A stretch of 10,822 nucleotides of DNA from Sulfurimonas sp. (GCA_027047745.1 JALTUB010000365.1:1-10822), one strand, 5' to 3'. Shown: positions 1-7,192, counted from the first letter of the stretch. Notes: generated by a model from the sequence alone, not told the origin. Numbers and translations are program-made.

Positions 1-72
1 TATAAAAGCAGTGATAAAAAATGCTAAAAGAAAGTCTTTTTTTGAGTTAAAAAGTTTTATCTCTTCTAGCAT
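1..72 (-). CDS. comEC: ComEC/Rec2-like DNA-uptake channel protein, N-terminal fragment
   Basis: Only the first 24 codons lie in the window, read leftwards from an ATG at 72-70. They give a short amphipathic start (MLEEIKLFNSKKDF) followed by a hydrophobic run (LLAFFITAFI) that looks like a first membrane helix. The ATG sits 8 bases after the dnaB stop codon and has no clear Shine-Dalgarno of its own, so translation is probably coupled to dnaB. In Helicobacter pylori the gene after dnaB is the comEC homologue (competence channel passing single-stranded DNA through the inner membrane), and the charged start followed by a membrane helix fits that family. The name rests mainly on gene order, because the fragment is too short for domain evidence. 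Another membrane protein is possible. Confidence 0.55.
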   Translation of the reverse strand, partial: MLEEIKLFNSKKDFLLAFFITAFI

Positions 73-80
73 TTTAGCTA

Positions 81-1532
81 CTAAAGTGTAGGCATAGAGA
101 TACTTGGCTCTCCCACATCAATATCAGCAGAGCTTGTATCTATGTTTTCATAAACTGTCTCGACTCCAGCAGCATAAGCAGGTGCATCCACAAAACGAGT
201 AAGTTTTTTCTGAAAAACCAGTTTTACATGACCCGTTGGACCATTTCTCTGTTTTCCGATGATGATTTCTGCATCCTCTTCCTCTTTTTCTACATACTCA
301 CTTACAAACTCTTTTCCCTCAGCTTTTGCTGCTTTTTCTCTCTCTTTTTCCTCTTTGTAGAGATAAACATCATCACGATAAACAAAGAGAATGATGTCAG
401 CATCTTGCTCAATAGAACCAGATTCACGGATGTCACTAAGCATCGGTCTTTTGTCATTTCTACTCTCAAGCCCACGGTTGAGTTGTGAAAGAGCGACGAT
501 AGGCATCTCAAGTTCACGAGCTAACATTTTAAGCCCACGAGATATTTCCGATACTTGTAAGTGCCTATCTTGCGTACCAACACCCTGCATGATTTGAAGA
601 TAATCGATCACAGCTATCTCTATCTCAGGATGTTGGTTTTTAAGTTTTCTAAGTTTACTTCTAAGTTGGTTAATGTTGATACTACCTTGGTCATCAACAA
701 ATAGTTTTACAGAGTTCATTTTGTCAATAGCACCGTATAAACTACTCCATTGGTTATCGTTCATGTTTCCAAGTCTTAGTTCTTGTAGTGGTATGGAAGT
801 TTGTATGGAAAGAAGACGCAACATAAGCTGTTCAGCTGGCATCTCAAGAGAGAAAAATGCAACCCCTTTACCATTTAAGATAAGAGAATTTACTGTGTTT
901 AGCACAAATGAAGTTTTTCCCATGGCTGGTCGTGCTGCTATAATGACTAAATCACCCTTACCAAAACCAGTTGTCATCTTGTTTAGTTCTGAAAATCCAG
1001 TATCCACACCTACTAAAACAGTATCGCCTCTGGCTTTCATCTCTTTGATGTACTCCATAGTGTCAAAGGTCATTTTTGGAGCGTCTTTAAAGTCGCTTGT
1101 TTGGTTGTCTTGTGTTATTTCATAAAGTTTTTTCTCGACAATATCTACAACTTCTTCAGAGGGTAACTCCTCTTCTACTGTTACTCGTTTTATCTCTGTT
1201 GTAAGTGTTAAAAGGTGGCGTTTTAGTGACTTGTCTCGTATCTCTTTTACATAAGCATTTGTGTTTGAGATAGGATTTGCAGATAAAATCTCAAGTAAAA
1301 CCTGTTCATCAAATTTTTTGACTTTTATAAGCTCTTTTTTTATAAACTCTTCATCAATAGGTTGGTCTTTTTGAAGTAGAGTAAGCATGGCTTTAAAGAT
1401 GTCTTTATGGGCTGGTAGATAGAAGTCATCCTCTTTAAGTGCAACGCTAAGCTCGTCAAATTGACTTGGTTCAAAAATAATTGAGCTTAAAATACTTCTC
1501 TCAAATGCTAAGTTGTAAAGATTGTCTTGCAA
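81..1532 (-). CDS. dnaB: Replicative DNA helicase DnaB
   Basis: This 483-aa hexameric helicase unwinds DNA 5'-3' ahead of the replisome and recruits primase. An N-terminal DnaB domain (about residues 5-110) is followed by a linker and a RecA-like ATPase domain. Visible motifs are Walker A (ARPAMGKTSF, about 200-209), Walker B (IAVIDYLQIM, 306-315), the SRGLK...LALSQLNR-type region (about 330-353), SDIRESGSIEQDADII (366-381), and the arginine-finger segment KQRNGPTG with R429. A highly charged Lys/Glu insert (about 391-420) lies before the last motif; a similar insert is present in H. pylori DnaB. The start is TTG at 1532-1530, chosen because AAGG lies about 9 bases upstream, the N-terminus aligns with DnaB, and no in-frame ATG occurs until about residue 49. 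The gene is followed directly by the comEC-like gene. Length and motifs look intact. Confidence 0.97.
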   Translation of the reverse strand: MQDNLYNLAFERSILSSIIFEPSQFDELSVALKEDDFYLPAHKDIFKAMLTLLQKDQPIDEEFIKKELIKVKKFDEQVLLEILSANPISNTNAYVKEIRDKSLKRHLLTLTTEIKRVTVEEELPSEEVVDIVEKKLYEITQDNQTSDFKDAPKMTFDTMEYIKEMKARGDTVLVGVDTGFSELNKMTTGFGKGDLVIIAARPAMGKTSFVLNTVNSLILNGKGVAFFSLEMPAEQLMLRLLSIQTSIPLQELRLGNMNDNQWSSLYGAIDKMNSVKLFVDDQGSININQLRSKLRKLKNQHPEIEIAVIDYLQIMQGVGTQDRHLQVSEISRGLKMLARELEMPIVALSQLNRGLESRNDKRPMLSDIRESGSIEQDADIILFVYRDDVYLYKEEKEREKAAKAEGKEFVSEYVEKEEEDAEIIIGKQRNGPTGHVKLVFQKKLTRFVDAPAYAAGVETVYENIDTSSADIDVGEPSISMPTL

Positions 1533-1557
1533 AATATACCTTTTGTTTTATTGCTTT

Positions 1558-1563
1558 ATTTTA
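1558..1563 (-). promoter_or_regulatory. Probable -10 box for dnaB
   Basis: On the minus strand the sequence reads GCTAAAAT, a full match to the Campylobacterota -10 consensus gnTAnAAT, and no -35 is obvious. Transcription would start near 1551 and leave a leader of about 19 bases that carries AAGG before the TTG start. The box lies just outside the repeat-bounded element at 1575-1846, so dnaB may have its own promoter although an upstream gene on the same strand precedes it. Confidence 0.45.
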
Positions 1564-1578
1564 GCATATTAAGTTTAA

Positions 1579-1608
1579 GGGCACCTCTAAAACTATAGTA
1601 TCTCTCAG
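1579..1608 (+). repeat. Left terminal inverted repeat of the MITE-like element
   Basis: The outer 22 bases are identical to the reverse complement of 1821-1842. Extending to 1608 gives 29 of 30 matches, with the single mismatch at 1601/1820 followed by CTCTCAG on both arms. Confidence 0.9.
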
Positions 1609-1705
1609 TAATACAGAGGAGTTTACAATCAAGGCACTCTTTTGAAACCCTAGCCATAGCTAAGGTAAGAAAGAGTAACGCCGAGTGTAGGCTCCTCTGT
1701 GTTAC
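1608..1705. repeat. Internal stem-forming inverted repeat inside the MITE-like element
   Basis: The arm at 1608-1621 (GTAATACAGAGGAG) pairs with 1692-1705 (CTCCTCTGTGTTAC) at 13 of 14 positions. A shorter hairpin follows at 1754-1769 (CATAGC-TACG-GCTATG), and the 10-mer GCCATAGCTA occurs at 1652-1661 and again at 1752-1761. The interior is therefore structured rather than random filler. Transcripts crossing it could fold into a branched structure. Confidence 0.6.
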
Positions 1706-1812
1706 CCGTAGGGAGGGATAAAAAAAGCGATATTGCACAAAACTTTTTATCGCCATAGCTACGGCTATGACTCAAAAAAGATTTTGCACAATCTCATCTT
1801 TTTTTCTTCCCT

Positions 1813-1842
1813 CTGAGAGTTACTATAGTTTTAGAGGTGCCC
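1813..1842 (-). repeat. Right terminal inverted repeat of the MITE-like element
   Basis: Reverse complement of the left end (29 of 30 positions). It abuts the TTAA at 1843-1846 that also contains the stop codon of the neighbouring 654-aa gene. Confidence 0.9.
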
Positions 1843-3807
1843 TTAATGTTTTCGTTTGATAGCATAAACAATGGCAACATTTGAAAAGACTTTATAGATG
1901 GTTAGTTCAAGTAAAATACTGATAAGGATAGAGAGCATAAAGATAAAATCAAGCTCTTTTAGGTTGATGTGAAAACCATGGTTTACAACCTTTATGAAAG
2001 AGCGAACCATCTCATTTTGTGCTTGCCATGAGTTTGCTAAAACTTCACTCTCTGCTGAGTTTAAGTTTTGATTTTTATAGGATAAATCCTCTTTTTTCTC
2101 TTTTCTGTATTGAGCAGACTCTTGCTCGATTTGTTTGTTATAAAGTCGTTCAAGTGTCATTCGCTCTTTTGCAAATTCACTTATGAGGTTTGTTCTCTCT
2201 TTGATATGCTCTTCATATTTTGAACCTTTCCAAGTCTTGCCATCTTTTCCGTAAACTGTTTTTTGCTGTTCTATCTCTGCATCTTTTTTCGCAATAACAT
2301 CTTTTTTTCTACTCTCAAACTCTGCGATTTTTTCAAAAAAGTCCTGTTTTAGTTGTTTTGTACGGCGAAGGTGATCTTTTTCTGTTGATTTTGCTATATC
2401 GTCATATTCTGTTTGGATTTTTGCGATGGACTTTGCTTTTAGTTCTTCTGCATGAGGACTTTCAAGTTTGTCTGCTGTTACAGCCATAGATGAGATGATG
2501 GAGAGTCCAAAAAGCAGAGTGATAAAGAGACTGCTAAGTAGTTTTAGTGTCCATTTGTTCATACTTTTATCTGCTTTTTCTATGTAAACTTTCATAAAGA
2601 TACTACCAACTTTTGCAACTTCAAAAGCTATAACCATAACGATAGAAATAAGAAAAAATCCAGGATAAAAACTATCAAAGGCAATCATCTCCATATAAGC
2701 TGAAACAACAAAAGCAGCTAAACCAGCTAAAGTATAAATGATAAGTGAAGAGTCCTGAACTATGCTTATAATGGTGCTTCTGAGATTAGAATTAAAAAGG
2801 TTAAACTTCTGTTTTTCTGCTAAGAGTATCTCATCTTCTATGGGTTCTATCTTAGGTTCGTTTATTTGTTTAGGCTCTTGTGCGACTGCTTTTTCTTCTT
2901 CGTAATGCTCTTTTTCTGTAGATTCTTCTGTTATCTCTTCTGTCTCAGCTTCAATACTATCTTCTGTTATCTCTTCAACTTCAACTTTATGCGTTAATAA
3001 CTTTGCTTCATGCGTTAAAAAGTCTATCTTTTTATCTGAATCAAAACTCATCCATTGCAGACTAAAGTCATTTTCTAAACTATCAACAGTTTTAAATATA
3101 AAGTTATTTTTATACTCTTTTAAAACATTTGAGTCTAGTATCTGTTCTATACCTTCTTCTTGGGTAATGTCATCTTTGAAGATAAATATAACACGGTCTA
3201 GTTTATATTTGTTCTCAACAAAAACAAGATTGTATTGACGGATGCGTTTAACTATATTTTCTACATCGTTGTTATCAAAGAGGTCTAAAACATAGATATA
3301 CTCTTGACCAGAAGCGAGAGAAAAGTTCATGGTTGCGTTAGGTATAAGAGATTCCCCAGAATCTAGTAAAAACTTACCACTTACTTCGAGTTCATTTTTC
3401 TTTGTTTTGTTCTTAAAAGCATCAAAATAAGCACTAAAATAGTTGATGTGAATATGACGAAATCTTGTGTAAGTGTTAAAAAGTATGTGATAATTTACCG
3501 TGTGATAAATATGAAAATAATCTTCTTCAGAGATGCTTAACTTTCGTAAATCTATATCTTGAAAATAAAGCTCTTGGTTTATCTCTATGCTTTTGTTTGG
3601 TATCGCAAAATATATGTTTTCTTTATGGTTTGAGAAGTTTCTATTTTTTAGAGCTTTTATGAGTTGCTTTTCTTCCATAGTCTGCATAAACGCAGAAGTT
3701 ATCTCTAGTTTTAGCAGTTTAGAGAGTTGCGATATGCTTAAAAACTTGTAGTGTAAAATAGTATTTATTACAAGTGTTTCATGGGTAGAAAATGAAAGTT
3801 TGTTCAT
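1843..3807 (-). CDS. Hypothetical membrane protein: winged-helix/Replic_Relax-like N-terminus, four membrane helices, periplasmic coiled coil
   Basis: I do not recognise this 654-aa protein as a named family. Residues 5-70 look like a winged helix (ETLVINTILHYKFLSISQLSKLL...). Residues 95-215 resemble the core of plasmid replication-relaxation proteins, including LIPNATMNF where that family has an 'RPD' motif and YIYVLDLF where it has an acidic E-x-D strand, so the acidic site looks degenerate. A Glu-rich linker runs from 275 to 330. Hydrophobic helices lie at about 353-374, 381-406, 422-445 and 619-640. The charges between helices 2 and 3 (KVYIEKADKSMNKWTLK) and the tail (KRKH) are positive, so the N-terminus and C-terminus should be cytoplasmic and the Lys/Glu-rich coiled coil (about 450-615) periplasmic. 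This half resembles DUF4407-type proteins. It lies 52 bases after ispG with only a weak GGA before the ATG, and ends at the MITE-like element. Confidence 0.85.
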   Translation of the reverse strand: MNKLSFSTHETLVINTILHYKFLSISQLSKLLKLEITSAFMQTMEEKQLIKALKNRNFSNHKENIYFAIPNKSIEINQELYFQDIDLRKLSISEEDYFHIYHTVNYHILFNTYTRFRHIHINYFSAYFDAFKNKTKKNELEVSGKFLLDSGESLIPNATMNFSLASGQEYIYVLDLFDNNDVENIVKRIRQYNLVFVENKYKLDRVIFIFKDDITQEEGIEQILDSNVLKEYKNNFIFKTVDSLENDFSLQWMSFDSDKKIDFLTHEAKLLTHKVEVEEITEDSIEAETEEITEESTEKEHYEEEKAVAQEPKQINEPKIEPIEDEILLAEKQKFNLFNSNLRSTIISIVQDSSLIIYTLAGLAAFVVSAYMEMIAFDSFYPGFFLISIVMVIAFEVAKVGSIFMKVYIEKADKSMNKWTLKLLSSLFITLLFGLSIISSMAVTADKLESPHAEELKAKSIAKIQTEYDDIAKSTEKDHLRRTKQLKQDFFEKIAEFESRKKDVIAKKDAEIEQQKTVYGKDGKTWKGSKYEEHIKERTNLISEFAKERMTLERLYNKQIEQESAQYRKEKKEDLSYKNQNLNSAESEVLANSWQAQNEMVRSFIKVVNHGFHINLKELDFIFMLSILISILLELTIYKVFSNVAIVYAIKRKH

Positions 3808-3859
3808 GCGTTATATAATCCAAAAATTTAATTTTTATAATTATATCAAATGTTTCTTT

Positions 3860-4921
3860 TTACTCTGCTTTGTTTGCCATTTTCTCAACTTCACTCACAA
3901 ATCTATCTACAAGTTCGCCCTCATCAAGGTTTGCTACTACATCACCTTTGACCATAACCAAACCTTTTCCTTTTCCATACGCTATGGCTACATCAGCATG
4001 AGCTGCTTCACCTATGGCATTTACAACGCAACCCATAACTGAGACATCTAAAGGAGTTTTTATATGGGCAGTTCGCTTTTCTATCTCTGCAACTGCACTA
4101 ACTAAGTCTGCTTCTATGCGTCCACAAGTGGGGCATGAGATGATATTGAGACCATCAGGCATTGCACCACTATCTTTTAAGATAGCTTTTGCAACTTTTA
4201 TCTCCTCTTCAAGCTCTCCTGTTATGCTTACTCTCATGGTGTCACCTATGCCCTCAAGCAAAAGTGTTCCCAGTCCTATGGCACTTTTTACAGTTGCATG
4301 AAAGATAGTTCCTGCTTCTGTAACTCCAAGGTGAAAAGGGTAGTTGTTTTTTGGACGGAGCATTTTATAAGCTTCAACAGTTCTTTGAACATCACTTGCT
4401 TTAAGACTTACTTTTATGTCGGAAAACCCTAAATCTTCAAGATATTTGATGTTATAATCAGCAGAAGCCACCATAGCCTCAGGAGTAGGTCCATACTTGT
4501 TATCAAACTCTTTTTCTAAACTTCCTGCATTTACACCAATACGAACAGGAAGATTGCGTTCTTGACACGCTTTTACTATCTCTTTTATCTTGTTCTTATC
4601 GCTAATATTACCAGGATTAAAACGGATACAATCTACAGATTCTGCAGCAATTAGTGCTAGTTTATAGTTGAAGTGAATGTCTGCAACAAGAGGTAGAGAG
4701 ATTTGCTCTTTTATGGATTTTAGGGCTAAAGCATCTTGCATATCAGGCACTGCAACACGAACGATGTCTGCACCTGCAAAATGAAGCCTGTTTATCTGCT
4801 CTACAGTTGCTGCAACATTGTGAGTGTCAGAGTAAGTCATCGACTGAGTGGAGATAGGAGCATCTCCACCAACAGCCACATCCCCTACGAATATTTTTTT
4901 GGTTGGGTATCTTTTTATCAT
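3860..4921 (-). CDS. ispG: 4-hydroxy-3-methylbut-2-enyl diphosphate synthase IspG (GcpE)
   Basis: IspG is the [4Fe-4S] enzyme that reductively converts MEcPP to HMBPP in the MEP isoprenoid pathway. With the ATG at 4921 the protein has 353 residues. The N-terminal TIM-barrel part is clear (GGDAPISTQSMT, ADIVRVAVPD, LVADIHFNYKLA, RIGVNAGSLEKEF, KVSLKASD, HLGVTEAG). The C-terminal cluster domain has SCPTCGR (C263, C266) and MGCVVNAIGEA (C298, E305), the three Fe-S cysteines and the conserved glutamate of the family. A GTG at 4936 would add five residues (VYNPP), but the family start aligns with MIKRYPTKK, so I prefer the ATG. Neither start has a clear Shine-Dalgarno; TATAAT lies just before the ATG (4925-4930). 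The gene follows the copper receptor by 23 bases and probably shares its transcript. Confidence 0.96.
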   Translation of the reverse strand: MIKRYPTKKIFVGDVAVGGDAPISTQSMTYSDTHNVAATVEQINRLHFAGADIVRVAVPDMQDALALKSIKEQISLPLVADIHFNYKLALIAAESVDCIRFNPGNISDKNKIKEIVKACQERNLPVRIGVNAGSLEKEFDNKYGPTPEAMVASADYNIKYLEDLGFSDIKVSLKASDVQRTVEAYKMLRPKNNYPFHLGVTEAGTIFHATVKSAIGLGTLLLEGIGDTMRVSITGELEEEIKVAKAILKDSGAMPDGLNIISCPTCGRIEADLVSAVAEIEKRTAHIKTPLDVSVMGCVVNAIGEAAHADVAIAYGKGKGLVMVKGDVVANLDEGELVDRFVSEVEKMANKAE

Positions 4922-4944
4922 AGGAGGATTATACACTAATAGAG

Positions 4945-6960
4945 TTAAAATTTAAAATCTAAGTTTGTATAAAAGTAACGACCTGGTTCATTGAGTAGCA
5001 TTGTTTGTGTATTGTCTGTAACAAGTGTTAAGTCTGCATAAGAGTTACTCTGTGCGTATGTTTTGTTTAAGATGTTGTTTAAACCTACTGTGAAGTCAAA
5101 TTTTTTGTTGATAGCATGTTTTACTTTTGCGTTAAAAACTGCCCAACCTGCTATGACTTGTTCGCCATTATCTGAGTCTATAGCGTTCCATCTTTTACTT
5201 GCTTGCATATCAAGAGAAGCAATAGAGTTGTTTGCATACTCATAGTTAAAGGCAAGAGTTGCACGAAGTGGTGCCATGTCTGCTAAGTCTTTATCTGTTT
5301 GACCTGCGAGTGCATTGTCTTTTTTCCCTCGTTTATATGAAACACCAGTGTCGATACTTATATCATCAGTAGCATAGTAAGAACCACTAAGCTCTAGCCC
5401 ATAAACTGTTGCATCAATATTTACAAATTTTTGTGCTGTGGAATCTGTATATATATAATCTTTGAGTTTTGAGTAAAAAGTTTTTACTTTTAGTGTAAAA
5501 TCATCATTGTTAGTTTCATATCCGAGGTCAAGTTCACGATTTTTTGTCTGTTTTAGGTTTGGATTTCCTATAAGACGAAGCGTTGGAGGTGTCCCAGCAA
5601 TAAGTTTGTTAAAGTAGAGTTCTCTAGCATCTGGAACACGAGAAGCTTCTCCAAATCCAAAAAAGATTTTATTGTCTGTGTTTAAGTTATAAGTTGTCAT
5701 CAAGTTTGCACTAAAAGCATTGTAAGTGTTGTTATTATAAGTATCATTTGTTATTTTCGTGTGGTCATATCTTGCACCAAAAGAAAAGTCTAAACTATTG
5801 TAAGATTTGTTAAGTTTTGCAAAAATCGCACTATTTTTTGTGATAGTATTGTCGATACTTTTAGAAGAACCACTTGGTGGGAGTTGTGATTGTACTCCAC
5901 TGCTTGCATTTGTTTTATAGTATTTACCATCCCAGTTTCTTCTGCTTGTATCAAGTCCAAGTAAAAGTTTATAACTCTTCAAATCAAAACTATTTTTGAG
6001 CTTTAAACCCTGCATATTTGTTGTGAGTTCACTCGTCACATAGTTTGTAGCACCTGATTGTCTAAATTTTGTTGACATAGGATGTTTTACATCTGAGTAA
6101 TAATACTCAAGATTGATATTTTTATAAACATCGCTGATATTGTCTATATTGTAAGCGATACTATAGATATTTGAATCATCATAGAGTGCATCCATAGTGG
6201 TGTTTGCATAGAGTACATTATCACTTCTGTTTGCAGTTACACTTAGGCGAAGTTCTTGATTCTCTGCTGTTGATATAAAAGCTTTTGCTTGAATGCTTTT
6301 TTTCTTATAAGCTTGCATATCATGATACTGTGCTTGATATGCTTGAGTCGCTAAAGTAGGATGACTAGCGATATAATTATCAACCTGCTCGGCAAGAGTA
6401 TGCCCATCTCCATCTTTGTATTGGTCGCTTGATTCTGTTGAAGCAGTAATAAGCATACGGATAAAATCATTCCCACCACTTCCTGTGATACCAAATTTTT
6501 TATAGTTCCAAGCTCCAAAACCTACATTTATTTGACCTTTCAACTCTTTTGTTGGTTTTTTTGTTTTGATTTTAAGTCCACCACTAAGCACTCCAAAGTT
6601 TTCAACATCATAAGGTCCTTCTATGACTTCTATAGAACTTATTTGGTTTGCTACTACATGAGAGATAGGAGGATCCATCCTATTTGGACATGCTCCATAA
6701 ACTTTTGTACCATCCACTGAAACAGAGATATTATCACGCTTTTGCCCACGGATAAGGACATCATTGGCAATACCACTTCTTCTTATCATGTCAATACTTG
6801 GCAAATATTTACTAAGTGCCACGGCTGTATCTGCTGAAGTTTGTGCATTTTGTGCCACTTCAGTTATAACTGTTGATTCAACATTGATTGGTGCTAGTTG
6901 TACTTCTGTCGCATATAAAGATGCAAATGTAAGCAAGGAGAGAGGAATTATTTTATTCAT
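4945..6960 (-). CDS. TonB-dependent outer-membrane copper receptor, OprC/NosA-like
   Basis: A 671-aa protein with a signal peptide (MNKIIPLSLLTFASLYA), a possible TonB box near 25-31, a plug domain (about 40-135: VLIRGQKRDNISVSVDG, ISSIEVIEGPYDVENFG) and a C-terminal 22-strand-type barrel ending in the usual aromatic residue (NLDFKF). The plug contains YGACPNRMDPP, with C91 and M95 as CxxxM, and the barrel contains VKHPMS, with H293 and M295 as HxM. This pair matches the CxxxM-HxM copper site known in Pseudomonas OprC, and NosA belongs to the same TonB-copper family. The likely role is copper import, for example for nitrous oxide reductase or cytochrome oxidase, although no such gene lies here. 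An AAGG lies 11 bases before the ATG. The gene heads the minus-strand series leading to ispG, and its upstream region is unusual. Confidence 0.92.
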   Translation of the reverse strand: MNKIIPLSLLTFASLYATEVQLAPINVESTVITEVAQNAQTSADTAVALSKYLPSIDMIRRSGIANDVLIRGQKRDNISVSVDGTKVYGACPNRMDPPISHVVANQISSIEVIEGPYDVENFGVLSGGLKIKTKKPTKELKGQINVGFGAWNYKKFGITGSGGNDFIRMLITASTESSDQYKDGDGHTLAEQVDNYIASHPTLATQAYQAQYHDMQAYKKKSIQAKAFISTAENQELRLSVTANRSDNVLYANTTMDALYDDSNIYSIAYNIDNISDVYKNINLEYYYSDVKHPMSTKFRQSGATNYVTSELTTNMQGLKLKNSFDLKSYKLLLGLDTSRRNWDGKYYKTNASSGVQSQLPPSGSSKSIDNTITKNSAIFAKLNKSYNSLDFSFGARYDHTKITNDTYNNNTYNAFSANLMTTYNLNTDNKIFFGFGEASRVPDARELYFNKLIAGTPPTLRLIGNPNLKQTKNRELDLGYETNNDDFTLKVKTFYSKLKDYIYTDSTAQKFVNIDATVYGLELSGSYYATDDISIDTGVSYKRGKKDNALAGQTDKDLADMAPLRATLAFNYEYANNSIASLDMQASKRWNAIDSDNGEQVIAGWAVFNAKVKHAINKKFDFTVGLNNILNKTYAQSNSYADLTLVTDNTQTMLLNEPGRYFYTNLDFKF

Positions 6961-7093
6961 AAGTCTATTACCTTTGAAATTATTTTAAGAGATATAATTA
7001 ACTTCATGCTTTTTATCATCTTGGCGTATGCTTGAAAGGAGAAAACAAGCACATTATGAAATGTTCTAAGTATATATTTCATTTGAGGAGTTT

Positions 7094-7099
7094 ATTATA
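7094..7099 (-). promoter_or_regulatory. Candidate -10 box for the copper receptor, inside the inverted repeat
   Basis: The minus strand reads GAGTATAATAAACTC, with TATAAT set inside a short dyad (GAGT...ACTC). The same GAGTATAAT core with a following ACTC occurs on the opposite strand before the small membrane-protein gene, which suggests a shared regulator or promoter type. Transcription from here would give a leader of about 125 bases. Confidence 0.4.
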
Positions 7100-7123
7100 C
7101 TCATTACATTTTACATGAAGTTA

Positions 7124-7129
7124 ATTATA
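7124..7129 (-). promoter_or_regulatory. Candidate -10 box for the copper receptor, in the right inverted-repeat arm
   Basis: The minus strand reads GATATAAT, a full match to gnTAnAAT. Transcription would start near 7117 and run towards the receptor with a leader of about 157 bases that crosses the left arm. An identical box in the left arm (6993-6998) faces the other way. Confidence 0.45.
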
Positions 7130-7186
7130 TCTCTTATTCTTATGTTGCAATTATAAAATAGAAGTGTTACATTAGTGTTAAGTGAG

Positions 7187-7192
7187 TATAAT
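7187..7192 (+). promoter_or_regulatory. -10 box placed for a leaderless transcript of the 44-aa gene
   Basis: TATAAT ends 7 bases before the A of the ATG at 7200, which puts the transcription start at or next to the start codon. There is no Shine-Dalgarno, as expected for a leaderless mRNA. The box lies in the dyad GAGTATAATTTCACTC, sharing GAGTATAAT with the box at 7094-7102 on the opposite strand. Confidence 0.5.

Larger units (their letters stand above)
1575..1846. mobile_element. MITE-like element or IS remnant with 30-bp terminal inverted repeats and TTAA target duplication
   Basis: This 264-bp element (1579-1842) begins GGGCACCTCTAAAAC and ends with the same sequence inverted. The ends match perfectly for 22 bp (1579-1600 against 1842-1821), then one mismatch, then seven more matches (to 1608 and 1813). 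TTAA lies directly outside both ends, which fits a 4-bp target duplication of the YTAR type made by IS5-group elements. Because TTAA is palindromic it also extends the inverted repeat. The interior is too short for a transposase and shows none, so this is either a non-autonomous MITE or an internally deleted IS. It sits between two minus-strand genes, and the TAA stop of the 654-aa protein lies in the right-hand TTAA. The IS family assignment is an inference from the ends only. Confidence 0.8.
6986..7136. repeat. 23-bp perfect inverted repeat flanking 105 bp in the copper-receptor control region
   Basis: The arm 6986-7008 (core GATATAATTAACTTCATG) is exactly the reverse complement of 7114-7136. 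Matching stops on both sides at mismatches. Each arm carries TATAAT in a gnTAnAAT context, so the two arms point -10 boxes towards each other. The 105-bp interior also holds a TATAAT facing the receptor (7094-7099) and a small hairpin (TGCTTG...CAAGCA, 7029-7049). Possible roles are paired operator sites, a flipped promoter segment, or a mobile remnant; the sequence alone does not decide between them. Confidence 0.9.

Noticed and set aside
673..1125. 150-codon plus-strand frame opposite dnaB
   Set aside because: It is antisense to a well-conserved helicase gene, has no domain or ribosome binding site, and is a typical antisense shadow.
1556..1756. Minus-strand 66-codon frame across the MITE-like element (MAIKSFVQYRFFYPSLRVTQRS...)
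   Set aside because: It runs through the terminal repeat and the internal stem, has no ribosome binding site and shows no domain; it is best explained as an open frame by chance in a repeat element, although copies of the element may carry the same frame.
1777..1810. GATT...AATC hairpin followed by a T-run at the right end of the MITE-like element, as a terminator
   Set aside because: The stem is only 4 bp and the T-run is on the plus strand, where no gene upstream would use it.
4922..4936. GTG start of IspG adding VYNPP
   Set aside because: Family alignment begins at MIKRY and no Shine-Dalgarno precedes the GTG; the ATG at 4921 was preferred, though the choice is not certain.
6986..7008. 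Left inverted-repeat arm as a terminator hairpin in the receptor leader
   Set aside because: If transcription starts near 7117 or 7087 the right arm is mostly not in the RNA, so the stem would not form, and no T-run follows it on the minus strand.
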